NCBI GenBank assembly: GCA_032158295.1
Contig: CM063253.1
Location: 4,061,001-4,125,000 of the forward strand
Reading direction: 5' to 3'
DNA length: 64,000 nucleotides
DNA from: Pycnopodia helianthoides
Taxonomy: Eukaryota; Echinodermata; Asteroidea; Forcipulatida; Asteriidae
A model generated the notes under the pieces. The model ran no database searches. It was given only the letters and a program-made list of their open reading frames with translations, and was not told the DNA's origin. The position numbers and the translations under genes were made by a program. Of this stretch, positions 35,035 to 47,114 are shown piece after piece (position 1 is the stretch's first letter; every line of letters starts with the position of its first letter).

Positions 35035-35502
35035 TTAAAGTTGCATGGCATCGATTTTCGCCAACATTATTTTTGGAAAGAATTCTTTTCTCTGAACAAA
35101 TTTTGACAGATGATGCTGTTTCAAAACCAAAAACATATCAATTCAATTCAATTCAATTCAAAATTGGTTTATTTAAAAAAAAATACATCACCAAATAAAA
35201 AGTCACAGACTAAGAGAATTTGGTTTACAAATTTCTGCATACATTAAGGACAATGCCCACAATACATTGTAACATGCAAAAGTTGTTTATACATGCCTAA
35301 TGGACGTGAGATAATGTCAGAGTCCCAACAATAATTCGTCTTCAAGTTTTTCATCTAACTACCACAATTATCATTTGCCGATTTTTTCCATCCAATAACT
35401 TAAATGAAAGCTCAGAACTTTCTCATCTAAAAAAAAATAGCTAAAATTTAAATCTTAAAACTGGATCAAGCAGCGCCAAAATCAAACCTAGCATCTTTAA
35501 AA
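35035..35502. mobile_element. 468-bp TIR element (CTTTAAAGATGC family)
   Basis: The left end ccttaaagttgcatggcatc and the right end (rc: cttttaaagatgctaggttt) are imperfect inverted repeats continuing as '(t)cgattttcgcc' / 'tgattttggcgc'. Internal sequence matches 14,435-14,640 in reverse. It includes an (attca)n stretch at about 35,133-35,160. Confidence 0.6.
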
Positions 35503-35949
35503 GTAGGGTACAGTTTTGAACGATTTGAGATCTGAGACAACATGAGACAGATAAATTATCAGTTTTGGGGGATTCTCGAAAGAGGTATCTCTTAGACGAT
35601 GGATTTGGCTGCAAGAACAAAAGGATGGTGGAGTGGGATATTCAGTTATTTTTGTTAAGTACCTCCCATTGAGCAAGGACCACATATGACAACCAAGACA
35701 CTGAAAAACGGTCGGTTTTGAAGTGACTTGCTCATTCAATGCCTTCACTTGTGTTCAATGTTTGCGGTTACACCATGTATTTTCTCAGATCTGCGTTCAT
35801 TTCCCGGAATTGTTATATATATGTTTTTTTTTACAGAAACCACAAGTGCGTGAACTCGCTTCCCAGGTCATACACCATACATGGTGTCGCCAAAACTTGC
35901 TTGTCAATATAACATGCCTGGGAAGTGACAGAGGGACGGAGACCCCCCA

Positions 35950-36095
35950 AAATATTCCAATGCTCTAAGAGAACTTTTCCCTCTTGAACAGAAGTACACC
36001 CCTCCCCCACCCCCCCCCCCCCAAATATTCCAATGCTCTAAGAGGCCTTTTCCCTCTTGAACAGAAGTACACCCCTCCCCCACCCCCCCCCCAAA
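35950..36095. repeat. 73-bp tandem duplication with C-tracts and poly(A)
   Basis: 'aaatattccaatgctctaag...acacccctccccca' plus a C-tract occurs twice with 1-3 differences, followed by about 26 A. A slippage-prone structure. Confidence 0.85.
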
Positions 36096-37546
36096 AAAAA
36101 AAAAAAAAAAAAAAAAAAACGTTCATCCATCCAAATCCTGAGATTTCCAGAACACAACAAAGTGGGGTTGATTTACCCGAAACTTTACAGATAAAACCAT
36201 AAACACCAATTTCCACTACCGGGTAAAAAAGTTTTTTTGCTTTCTCTGTCAAAATGTTTTCTTCTTGCTAAGCCCAAATTTCCCCTCCCCCACCCCCCTG
36301 GGTCATAGGCCTATGAGCATCATGTCACATATCGAGCACCAAATGTCATCTTGCTGCCCTCATTGTTTCAAAACAACACCCTAGTTTCACAAGGTTTCGA
36401 AAAAGTTTTGAGCAAAAAGATGACTTTTTAAAAGAACGGCGCTCGAAATAATTCAACTTTAAGGGAAACAAAAACTGACAGAGAGGGAAAAAAGTGAACA
36501 AACTTTTGGACAAAATCTATCATCTCGGTAATTTGCCATACTTTAAAGATGGTTGGTAGAAAAACCAAGGCCTTTTTTTCCTCTTTTTTTCTGAATGGAT
36601 GTCACCATTTATAAATCAACGACACAATAAATCACACCAGTAGCATTACCCAATACAAACAAACCTGACCCCTGCAGACAGCAATGCATAAGTAACAATC
36701 TGACAATTATTAAAGGAGTTTTACACTGAGGGTAGGAAAAAAAAACAAATCTTTGTATATATCTACATCTTTTCTTCCATCGGACGATTTCGTCCGCCAT
36801 TTAGCAAAATATTACTGAACTTGTTTTGTGCGTAATACGGAACAATTTCTATTTCCCGTTAGTGACTGCTTTACTTCTTTTTTAAAGAAAATTTGAACTC
36901 TCAAGGAGATTTTTAGGAAATCCTGACAACAGGGGGGAAAAATACCCTGAAAATCACACGCCTGGACGATATATTTGCAAATTTAGTTTTCGCACTAACC
37001 CAAGGTGCCTCCAATCTAACTTGACTATAAATCAGAAATAATACTCGATCACCGCAGATAAATGTGTCCCTACCAAAAATCGAGTCTATCTTTACCAAAC
37101 TATTGCTGAACTATGCAAATACCAACTTTACAGAATTCATACAAATTTTAATAAAGACTTTTAGAACCTTGCTTATTACAATTTGTTAAAGTACAGAAGT
37201 TATGTTATTTTGATTAATTTTGTTTTGAACTTTCAAGGGGGGGCGGGGTGTTTTCATTACAACCTGTGCCTCTGGACCCCCCCGGCACTGACATCACATG
37301 CGTCTGCAGTCTGCCAATCCATTGCAAAGGTCTGCCAATCTGGGAGTCGAATTGCATGTTAAGCCATGGTGCAAGTCTTTCGCGCACACGAGGTCACTTA
37401 AAATGCACACTTCACAGTAACACACTAGGAACCCGTCTCCCAAAATGGCCCAACCGAGATTCATCAAGAGTGCCGATCAATTAATTGGCTGAATATGCTA
37501 ATTTATTCACGGGGGAGGAAAACCAGAGAAGTGTGGAGTGCCTTAC

Positions 37547-37705
37547 CTGAGTTGTGGATGCATTGAACACCAGCCCGATCCAAGCGCAGAAGCCGAGGCT
37601 GGCCACCACCGAGCCAGCGACGAGGAGAACTCCAGCGAATCCTACCCCGCCCTGAGACCGAACGCCGTCGCTTAATTTCATCATCGTGAAGAAGGCGTAG
37701 ATCAA
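37547..37705 (-). CDS. ptc: ptc exon (vertebrate exon 10 equivalent): TM2-TM3 of the sterol-sensing domain
   Basis: This 159-bp, 53-codon exon has acceptor cccag and donor gtaagg, phase 0 at both ends. It encodes [11 protein letters not shown], then [20 protein letters not shown], then [11 protein letters not shown]. The FAGVLLVA and FNA(S/A)TTQ blocks are strongly conserved in Patched. It covers the end of TM2 and TM3. Confidence 0.96.
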
Positions 37706-38387
37706 CTGGGAATCAAAACACAAGTCAGTGTTTAAGAATGAGGTAAAGATAGAGGCAATCAACAAATATTTACCGCAATTTTTTTTTTGTTTGATGCAAG
37801 GTTTGCGGTCAAACTAGAAATCACTCTTTTTAGGGGTTGTACTGAGTTTTAAAACTTGCACCGATTATGCCCGAATGAAGAATTGGTAAACCCGCTTTTT
37901 CTCCCGATTTGTTATTTGTAGTCATTATTTAGAATGAAGTGAACAGAAAAATAAGATTACGAACGAAAAATGAAGTTATGTTTCATGCAAAACAGAAGTA
38001 ACAACACCTCGAGGGTTGTCCAGAGCTTTAAATGTTTGTTTTTGTGGATCCCCTCTTTCTGTTAATTAAGACCCTACATCGTCCCTGCTCTTTGCTTTTT
38101 CCTTTATTTTCCCCCTACAATAAACATAATCAACATTTGTGAAATGTTAAGCGGTCGTACTTCAAAAAATCCAACAGTCCCCTCAAACATCACGCTGCCA
38201 ATCTGTCCTTCCAAATATCAAATTTCTAAATGCTAATAATCAACTCACAAATATATCTGTATTCATTAAATACAAATCTGTACTTATGGCCTACTAATTC
38301 TTGTTATTACAAGCTTTGAGTCTCAGGCGTACCCTTAAGTTTAAAAAAAAAAAAAAAAAAAAAAACACAAATCAACTATGTTCTTAC
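37706..38387. other. ptc intron with poly(A) tract
   Basis: 682 bp, A+T-rich, with an A23 tract (about 38,343-38,365) 23 bp past the exon 9 donor. In the transcript this is a poly(U) run just inside the intron. Confidence 0.7.
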
Positions 38388-38516
38388 CATGAGGACATAG
38401 CCCATAGCGACCCGTACAATGCTCAGTTCAGAAAACTCATTTAGTAAGTCCGTCAGAGAAGCAGCTGTGAAAGCGTTGACACCTTGGGAGACCTCTACCG
38501 AGCTGTTGCGGACAAC
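38388..38516 (-). CDS. ptc: ptc exon (vertebrate exon 9 equivalent): entry to TM2
   Basis: This 129-bp, 43-codon exon has acceptor cccaag and donor gtaaga, phase 0 at both ends. It encodes VVRNSSVEVSQG, then LTDLLNEFSELSIVRVAMGY, then VLM, where TM2 and the sterol-sensing domain begin. NSS is a potential glycosylation site. It is one codon shorter than I recall for the human exon. Confidence 0.93.
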
Positions 38517-39025
38517 CTTGGGAAAGAAAGAGACAGAAAATCAACTTTCATATCCATATTTGGGTTTTTTTAACACCCAAAAAATTTAAAATTTAAGTTT
38601 TGACCCCTAGCAAAATGCGGAATGCACCTCTTCAAAATTGGATAACAATTTCCCCGCAGTCCGGAGATGAAGCTCCCTAAAGACAAAGGATGTTATATTT
38701 CAGAGGTTTATAGACTCTTTACATCACCACTAAAGAGAAATCTCCAGGTTTGATCATAACAAGAGCCGAGTCTTTTGTCTCTGTGATGACGAGTTCGCCT
38801 CTAAGAAAGTCTTAAGGCAGGCGTGGAATTAAACAGAGGCCACGGAGGCCATGGCCTCCGTTGCCCCTGGTCTTGGCCTTGGTGCCCCTTCAAAAATTTC
38901 CCTTAGACTTTCAACCTTTCCAACAGAAGTGCCCTTTGCAAAATGAAAAAGGCCTCGCCCTCTCAAAGATGAGATCTCGGACACTTCAAGTTTAGGACAC
39001 TTTAAGTTTACGACCTAATTAATAC
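38517..39025. other. ptc intron with dispersed-family copy
   Basis: Copy of the dispersed family at 38,655-38,820 in plus orientation, then an inverted copy of the 20,785 repeat. Confidence 0.65.
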
Positions 39026-39173
39026 CTCAGTAAACTTCCTCTGCCATTCTTCGACAATCGCTCCAGCCTTCTCCGGGGTCCATCTGATCTCATCCACCTT
39101 GTAGTTTCCCTTCCATGCATCGTACATCTCCTTCTGCCCCTTGAGTTGGACGATACTCTGTATAGCTTCGGCG
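39026..39173 (-). CDS. ptc: ptc exon (vertebrate exon 8 equivalent): end of extracellular loop 1
   Basis: This 148-bp exon has acceptor ccgtag and donor gtatta. It completes a Ser codon and encodes AEAIQSIVQLKGQKEMYDAW, then EIRWTPEKAGAIVEEWQRKF, ending in phase 0. The W..EKA.AI.E.WQR.F pattern is the conserved end of loop 1 before TM2. The length equals the one I recall for human exon 8. Confidence 0.95.
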
Positions 39174-40861
39174 CTACGGAGTGAAACAAAAATGAAGGAA
39201 ATGTCTTACTGAAGTGAAAAACTGACTTCTGAAACCACACCACTCGTTTATTTTTGTTTTATCAGGTTATCAGTTTGTTTTTGTTTCTGCTCTATTTAAC
39301 AATTCTTTAGTTGTCAGTGCCCTCATTGTTTTTTTGTTTTTTTAGAACATATAGATGTGTTTTGTTCTTGAGTTTTGAGGGAGGGGGGTTTTAATTTGGC
39401 AGGCATGATATTTGGGGCCTTGAAAGTAAAGTAGGACACTTTTATTGAGAACAAGAGCTGACCTACATGCACATGTGGTGTAGGCTTTTTAAGGCTTTTT
39501 AGTAAAAATACTGTTGAAGTTTTTCATATGAAAGTAGGAAGAATATCATGCCTGCTTGACCAACCCCCCCCCCCCCCAAAAAAAGGATTATTTTTCCAAT
39601 TACATTACATTTTAAAAATAGGATCGATTGGTCAGGATTTTTTCTCTTTTATGCCGAATAAATTATGTAGGGTCTTGCTGTACAATTAAGGTCGTTCAGG
39701 TAACCAGAAACAGAACCATTATTTGTTTCAGGCCTTATCTCTGTAATGGCAGGTTGAAACTCAACTGAAACGGATACCTCAATAACATGCAAAACTTCTC
39801 CACAATCCAATACAGTACAATAACCAAAAAAGACCGCAACACCACTTCCACCATCTTAGCCACGTTCCTTGTTTTTTTTTTCTAATGTAGAAGCCCGAGC
39901 TCAACTTCACAAAGCACTAAGATTCATCTTAAGACGAGTTGCCACTATCACCATAGTGATTTGTATTGTGACATCACACTTTGCATAGCAATGAAGATTG
40001 ATACACAGTTAAGATCAATCTTAGCTCTTTGTGAAATCGGTCTCGGATTGTTTTGACCAGACGAGTTTGTACAGGAAAAAAAATGCCAAACAATTTCTCA
40101 GCGATTGTAGCTCTGTATAAACAGTGACTAATGAAACAACGTGTGTAAACATGCATGATCTTACTCTCACCACAAAATTTGCTCAAAATAATCAAGCCAG
40201 AAAATCATCCATAAAATGCAAAAACATATGAGGAAAAAAAAGGCATGCAACACTTGGCTTCAACTCACAACAGAACGAGAGAAAAAACACATCTGAGCGA
40301 ACATCAAACTATTTACGCATGCATGGAGCCAAGCAGTTTTTTCACGACAGCGATTTTAACAAAACACTCCCGGGGTTAGGTAGGTGTGTGTCGGGAACAC
40401 TTACCTGGACTGCTTTTCAATAAAATACAAGTTGTGTTTAGTGGAAAAAAACAAAACGAAAAAAATGTGAGTTAAAATGCTCGGTAATGAAATTAACTTG
40501 TTAGAAAATAGCATTATGTGAGTGTCATCGATTAAATCAAATTCTTTACTGAGAGCAAACTAAAAACCGCAGATTCCTAAACTAGCTCTAAGTTTGTTAC
40601 GCAGACAATATGCTTATAAATATGGATACTAAATACATGTTTGTCATAAATGACCAAACTTAATTTATCCAATTAATAAGTTAGTAGAAATTTAAAATCT
40701 GTCAACAGGATTCATGTTTTTTTAAAGTTAAATATTTATTAGTAATATTCTTCTCTGTTAATTGAAAGAAATAAAAATGTCAGGCAACAATCTTCAACAG
40801 AATCAATCAATATGCAAATCAGGTCATTAATATTCAAACTAGTTGATGAATAATCAAATAC
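39174..40861. other. ptc intron with palindromic element relative
   Basis: C14 tract (about 39,564-39,577) and a 155-bp relative of the 13,806 element at 39,893-40,047. A+T-rich otherwise; no coding sequence. Confidence 0.65.
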
Positions 40862-40983
40862 CTCTGAATGTGGCCCGTGGAGTTCTTGTTCACCCCTCCT
40901 ACGATGAGCTCTTCTGGCCAGACCATGTACTTGCTGGCAAAGCCTTTGCAACCACCTGTGAGCTCGGAAGCGATGTCTGGCAC
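40862..40983 (-). CDS. ptc: ptc exon (vertebrate exon 7 equivalent): extracellular loop 1
   Basis: This 122-bp exon has acceptor tgcacag and donor gtattt (a less common donor). It encodes [13 protein letters not shown] then [14 protein letters not shown], matching the GGC.G...KYM..QEELIVGG...NST block of Patched. NST is a likely N-glycosylation site. It ends two bases into a codon, and the length equals the one I recall for human exon 7. Confidence 0.95.
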
Positions 40984-41644
40984 CTGTGCACAGAGAAAAG
41001 ACAAGGTTGGGGAAAATGTCTGTAAATTGCATCAATTTGCATTATTGTACATAATTGTTTTTTTAATTAAAAAAAAGAAATTTCAAACTCATTTACTTAA
41101 TTTTGAAATAATTTGGAAATGGATTTAAAATCAGCATGGGAAATCCTGTCTATGCTCAACAAAAAGTCCCACATATATGTTCTCTCAGATAAAAGAAACA
41201 TTTCATTTTGTGCTGCTATGTACAGTAAAACAAAATACAAATAAAATTAATCAGTTGGCAGTATCAAGAAAATGACAACTTGCTATTCTGATTTTTGTTT
41301 TTGTTATAAGAACTTAATATTACTTAGAAATGGAGTAACCGATTTTGTTTTGAACTTAGTATGAAAATCAAAAAAAAATTCGGAGAAGATCAACCATTTT
41401 CCAGTGTCAAAGCCATGAAATTGGGCCCGGTACTTTAGTCGCAGTTTTTTGTTTTCAATCTTTCTTCCTTGTGAAAGTAATTCACATTCATTCATTCATT
41501 CATTACAAAAAACCTGGCAGAACAAAGCTGAACTATGTGGCATTACAAGATAAGAAGAAAACAGTTTTAAAAATTGCAGATAAAAATATATAAAAACAAG
41601 CAACACCGAAATATCGGGAGGGGGGACCTGTTGCAAACACTTAC
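40984..41644. other. ptc intron, nothing notable
   Basis: 661 bp, A+T-rich, with an (attc)n stretch at about 41,485-41,502. Confidence 0.7.
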
Positions 41645-41737
41645 CTGTCCACTTTGCTTGTTTGGTGCCGAGTTGGGACATTCGGGGTCTAGTGGGTTGA
41701 GACAGGGCTTGGTCTGGTAGGCGTGGCCGATTCCCGT
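41645..41737 (-). CDS. ptc: ptc exon 6b: second half of vertebrate exon 6
   Basis: This 93-bp, 31-codon exon has acceptor ctgcag and donor gtaagt, with phase 0 at both ends. It encodes [20 protein letters not shown] and on through PNSAPNK. The match to the Patched block GHGY..RPCLNPADPDCP..APNK is very clear. Its separation from exon 6a means an intron of 1,219 bp interrupts what is one exon in vertebrates. Confidence 0.95.
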
Positions 41738-42956
41738 CTGCAGAGAGTAAATTGAACGCAAGAAAAACAATTAATAACAGGAAACAAAGGTGAACCACCT
41801 AGGGAGGCAGAGGGGGGAGGGACTGCCCTCCTAAATTTTGGCAAAACAATCAAAGAAAATTTGGGCACAGAAAGAAAAAGGAAAAATGGATAAAGAAAGC
41901 AAAAAAGACTTTTTACCCAGTAATAGAAATTGGGTCTCATGTTTTTGTCTGTGTAAATTTTCAAGGAATTCAACCCCTCTTCCCCCCGCCCCCCTAACCA
42001 AGGAGTCCTCATGTCCCCATGGTAGCAAATAGTTCTTATGAAGCACTTTGTCAATGCCCATCGGGCATATAACACTCCTTATTTTTGTAACAGTTTGTTC
42101 AAACCCATTTTATACCTAGTTAAAGGTTTACAAGGCGATGAGGCGCCATCAGAGACCGACTCGGCCAGACACACCCGGGCAAACCCCCTTCTCTTAAAAC
42201 TGGGTTCTTTTGAGAAGGGGGTTGTTTGCCTGGCAGGTTTCCGGCATGGTTGGCAGCAGATTGCGCCGTTATCACCTTGGTAGAGGTTTTTTTTACATCA
42301 TTTTCAAATGGTCATCTGAAGGGTTTGATCACACCACAAGGGCCGAGTCCTTCATCTCGGTGATGGCAATTTCACCTCTTTCAAGAAAATCTGAAGGTGC
42401 AAGGAGGATCAGTGAGCATTCCTGAAAGCAGGAACAATCTTGATAAATCACTTGCCTGACCCTTACAAGATGCTCTCTAAATTAGAGTCTCATAATTCAT
42501 AACAGGGTTCTGCAATCTGTCTTCAAAACAGTGAATGATTTGAGATGCCCTGCCATCGGGTGCGATAAGCACTATATAAGAATATATGCAATATACCACA
42601 AATTATCTGGGAAACCTTGTAGTAAACAGGGTTCTGCCCACAGTGGTCGGTGCCCGGCACTCAGGATTCCCCAACCACCACTGGCAGAATTTTCACTGTT
42701 TCTGACCACCCCACATTTCCAAATATTTAAACTACACTTGCAGTTTCCTTTCAAAGGTTTTCAACGAAATGTAAAACTGGGTATCAGTAAAAATGGTATT
42801 GACTTGATTGAGTCTATTTACATGATCTACCGTGTAACTGATCCATCTCGCAATGGTTTCCAGGGAAACATTTTCCCGCCACTAAAGAAATCCTGGGCAG
42901 AACCCTGATAGTATTGTTGATAAATAATTAAATAGTTCATCAATGATTTCGCTCAC
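41738..42956. other. ptc intron splitting vertebrate exon 6
   Basis: 1,219 bp with one dispersed-family copy (42,300-42,465, plus orientation). No sequence that would extend exon 6a to join 6b. Confidence 0.75.
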
Positions 42957-43083
42957 CCTATTGAAGAGATCTCTTAACGAGTCTCCCGATACAAAATCCC
43001 CATAAATACTAAAGATGTGATTGAAGTCATCTAACAAGGCTAGGGGGTCCAGCGTCTTCCACCTCAGGGTCTGGTTGTATGAT
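42957..43083 (-). CDS. ptc: ptc exon 6a: first half of vertebrate exon 6
   Basis: This 127-bp exon has acceptor ccacag and donor gtgagc. It completes a Pro codon and encodes SYNQTLRWKTLDPLALLDDF and on to ...DLFNR, ending in phase 0. It aligns with the LRW..FDPLEFL region of vertebrate loop 1, with a possible N-glycosylation site NQT. The vertebrate exon continues without a break into the PCLNP block; here that block is on a separate exon 1.2 kb further on. Confidence 0.92.
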
Positions 43084-44635
43084 CTGTGGTTTGATGGAGG
43101 GAAAACAAAACAACACATCCAGTTCAATTTAATTTACAAAAAAACACCTGAAAATGATGGCCCTAACTAAAATCAAAATTAAACAAAACGTCTTTCAGAC
43201 ATTGCAAAAACAAGCTGTGTAAATAATCGCTTTACTTTGCCACGCCGGGGAAAAACAATCTCGGACCTATCGATTGCGATGGTGCCATTAAATAATTTCC
43301 CCTAATAAACTGTGGTGGAACCCCCCTTGGTGTGAGTTGTTAAACTCAACTGAACCCTCCAACAAATATCCACTCTCCTGTGCAAGAAAAAATCTCTCCG
43401 TCGTGGACTCTACGTTTGAAGCTTGCCCAAAATATCTCTTGGTACTTGCATCTACTTTGAAGGTCAGGTGGAAAAAAAGTGAAAATAAATATAACCAAAG
43501 CTTCACTTGCCGACACGATTTGCAACATTTGAAAAAATTTGTGCAACACTGACGGACGTGCAATTTTCACCTCAAAGAGATCGTCTCCACGGGCTTGCTT
43601 TCATAATTGTCAAGTCACTATTTTTATCCCTGCATGTGGTGCACCCCTAAAACATGTATATCCTTCGATACTTCTCATTGAAGGATTGCGGTTTGTAATT
43701 GTAACCATCAGATGGGGGGACTTTGGCCCCCCCCCCCCTCCGAGGCGTGTGAACCCGAAACCCACAGAGACAGAGTGTGGGTACAGCAAGGTCAGCTTCC
43801 CAAGATAAGGGTGAGTACTCCCTGGTTTAGGTGTGTGTACTGTGGGTATAAACTGCAACCCTATCCGCCCTGGCCAATATGCATTATAGGTGGATCTAGA
43901 CTAGTAGACCATGCCTGGGGGCCAATATAACTGGATCTGGACCTGTGCCCAGGGCCAATATCTGGACCATGAACTAACTGCCCTCTAGCATTCTATACAG
44001 GTCTGGACAAATTTTAAAAATCTATTCCATAACAAAATCTGCCTCACACAAAATCTGCCTCACACACAAAAAAAAAAGCAAAGTGGTGGCAAATTTGCTT
44101 GATATAATGTGTCCATGACACTTTGATATAAACACAAATTATAAAGCAGTTTCGATCAGATTGGCACAAAAAGTATCAATTTTCCCCGACTTTACATAGA
44201 AGTGTTATGCCTCCTTGATCCCCCTACAAAAAAATATATATACTTAAATTTAAAAAAATTAAAAAATTAAGTAAATGTTTAGGAAAATAATTGTCTTAGA
44301 GAATTTAGAAGATTAACAAAGGAAAGAATACATTCTTGAACTTTAATCAACTTTATCTATTTTAAGAAAATAAATCACAAATCCAGCAAAAAGGATCTCA
44401 ATTTTTCTGGACCTTCTAAAACTTCCAAGCATCCCCTAACCTTTACACCTTCCATACATTTCAACATCTTCCCAACATGCTTGCATTCTTCACTTAAAAA
44501 TCGCTCAGTGTCAAACAGATCCAAGGCTGTGGAAAAGTTCATATTTTTTTTCTCCAAAACACGAACCTCTCTTTAAAGGTAGGGTCATAGGATTGGTTCT
44601 TGACGCCGTAATGCTGATGTATAGGCAAAACTATT

Positions 44636-45025
44636 AAGGAACATTACAGAATTGGTCAGAAAAAAAACTTGTAAAATATACTTTTGATCACAGATTTACA
44701 TAAAAACTTACACGGTCTAAATGATGATGATAGTAGAAAACATCCCCTGAAATATTTCTGTCTGAAATGCCATATTTGATGAGAAATTAATAAACTAATT
44801 TTCCGATTGGAGTTTATCGCTCAGTGAGCGTTTTATTCATTTGTTGAACCTATATGATTTCATGCAAATGTGTAATCGGTTTTTCACTATTTTCTCGTGA
44901 CCCAGATGGCCGATCGATCTCAAACTTCTACAGGTTTGTCAGTTTATGTATATTGTGGATTACATAAAGTGCTTACACTGCCAGCAACTGTTTTGTTAGC
45001 AAAAACCAATTCTGTAATGTTCCTT
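44636..45025. mobile_element. 390-bp TIR element, copy 1
   Basis: The ends aaggaacattacagaattgg and ccaattctgtaatgttcctt are perfect inverted repeats. The interior (for example 'gatgatgatagtagaaaaca', 'ttatcgctcagtgagc') is about 90% identical to the copy at 56,879-57,260. Confidence 0.85.
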
Positions 45026-46920
45026 TAAGTAAGATAAAAATTAAAGTCACATGTGAAAGTTTCAGTTGAATACAGTGTCTACTTGCTGAAAAAAAAACAG
45101 CCAGAAACTGTCGCTGCATTTTACCAAGAACATCGAATCCATCCACGTTCAGCAAGGTAACACCGAGTACCAACTTCATCTCCTCACCTACAGACACCAA
45201 CCCTCGAAAATCTGAGAAACAATTCATGCATGAACCGATTCTCAGATTCAAATGTTTTTTTCGGGGAGAAAACAAAATATCCCAACCATATTACTTCGGA
45301 AGGAGAAATCCTTTCTCAAAATAGTTTTATACTATCAACAAGCTGAAGTGCTTCTCATCACCAAGTCAGTTTTTTTATGGTCATTCATTGTTGGGGAGTA
45401 TTTACCAATCTATGACCCTGCCTTTAAGATACCTGTAAGGACAATGGTGTGAGTTTCACTCCCGAGACCAGTGGGCCCTTGAAGAGTAACAGTGGCTCAA
45501 TAACTGGTCTCTGCTGGAGAATATATACTCTTGCCTTGGCCAAATCAGTGTGTGTGGTGCGGAGCGACTAACCATACCGCACACCACGTTGACCCCAAAA
45601 TGCACACAGGCCCTGCCGCTGATTTCGCTTCTGACATGTTTGACAATCTGACATGTGGCAAGTCTTAATCACTTTGATTAGATTTGACTATTCCTAATCT
45701 ACATTGTAATTACAAATGTAATTGTACCAACTCCAAAGCATTCCACAAGACAAAGCTTTCCTCCCCCCCCCTCCAAAAAAAGGAGGTCACAACCGAGCAT
45801 TATTGTCTAATTGGGGGGAAACCACATCCGGAGTCCAACATTTTGATAAACTTGTTACTGTACAAACATTGTCATTATGTTCATTATGTACAGCATTAAG
45901 TTACAGCAATTCATTTAGAGCAAACTCCTGAAATTTAGTTCCTTTTTGAGGCTTGAAACTTCCACCTTTTGGCAAACCCTGGAGTTGTAGATTTCAAGGA
46001 GCTTGAGGGGACAGTATCCTCAGAGATAGAGAAGTAGATCAAAAAGCATGATTTCTTTACATCCAAAGAAAAGTACAGCTACTTCCAGGCAAATACAAAA
46101 AAAAATATGAATTCATAAAAAAAAGTCTGAAATTTGTCATTCCTGTTTCTTATTCAAATAAAAACCGTCTCTTGTGTATACACTTGTTATCACAATTTCC
46201 TATCTTTTCCCATTCAAGCGACAGACGTTATATTTCTTTTCAACTCAATTAGAACAAGCTAAATCCCACCATGGGAGAAAAAAAAAGTCAGTTCCCCAAT
46301 CTCCTCACAGAACTCCATCGACACAGGAGAGTGCGGACTCCTCAAAAGAACAGATTTGTCTCCACCACAAAGAGCCCCCCAACGAGGGCAAACTTGTCAC
46401 CACACAAACAGCCCTGCCCCAGAAATGGAGGACCTCGTCGCGCCTAAGGTGCGTCAACAAAAGTTCACCCGACTCCCTTGCTTATTGCGAGGTCAAAGGT
46501 CACAAATCAGGGGAGCCCCGAGATATCAATGGAATCTAGAGGAACTCGAGGGGGTCATACAAAGGTCTCGCCATTTTCCTTTCATTTTCAAAGTACAGAG
46601 TACTCCTTGTCGGGGGCCCCCTCCATCACCTTAAATTTACACTTTTCACAAATATTGACTTCATGCTGTGGCACTACTTGTTCACTGCTAACTCTAAATT
46701 TTTTTCAATTTTTTGAAGGGCAAAGACCTTTCCAATCTACCCTGATGTTATAGGCACTCTTCTTCTGAAAAAAAATAACTTGAAAGAACCAACTTGACGA
46801 CTAAGACTTGGCCAAGAAGGGTTGTTTCTTTCATTTAAGTTTTGTATACTACACGTTGTTGATGAACTCTTTGTTCTCAGTGTATCTTCGTGAATCCTTC
46901 TACACACAAACAAAAACAAG

Positions 46921-47114
46921 TTAAAGGGGCTGCGCAGTCATGATCAAAGCAGGTGTGCGGCTTTACATGGATTTATGAACTCTCACCAAGTTACTGCACG
47001 CCCTCCCTCTGTATCATATCGATGAAGAGAGTTGTGAGCGCGCATGACGTAACTGGGTGAGAGTTCACCATTCTATGTACAGCCACAGGCCTGCTTGGAT
47101 CACACAGCCCCTTT
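46921..47114. mobile_element. 194-bp TIR element (TTAAAGGGGCTG family)
   Basis: The ends TTAAAGGGGCTG and CAGCCCCTTTAA are perfect, with further inner pairing ('aagcaggt' / 'gcctgctt' and 'gaactctcacc' / 'ggtgagagttc'). A short second 'gcccctttaatt' follows directly on the right. Confidence 0.8.

Larger units (their letters stand above)
32956..37546. other. ptc intron with several TIR elements and a tandem duplication
   Basis: TIR-family fragments at about 33,150-33,285 and 34,090-34,250, an element at 34,381-34,681, an element at 35,035-35,502, a 73-bp tandem duplication (35,950-36,095), an A26 tract (about 36,094-36,119) and a dispersed-family copy (36,858-36,965). No coding sequence. Confidence 0.7.

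Noticed and set aside
36609..36800. 63-codon minus ORF starting MADEIVRWKK
   Set aside because: It overlaps a small hairpin (cggacgatttcgtccg) and has no splice or family support.
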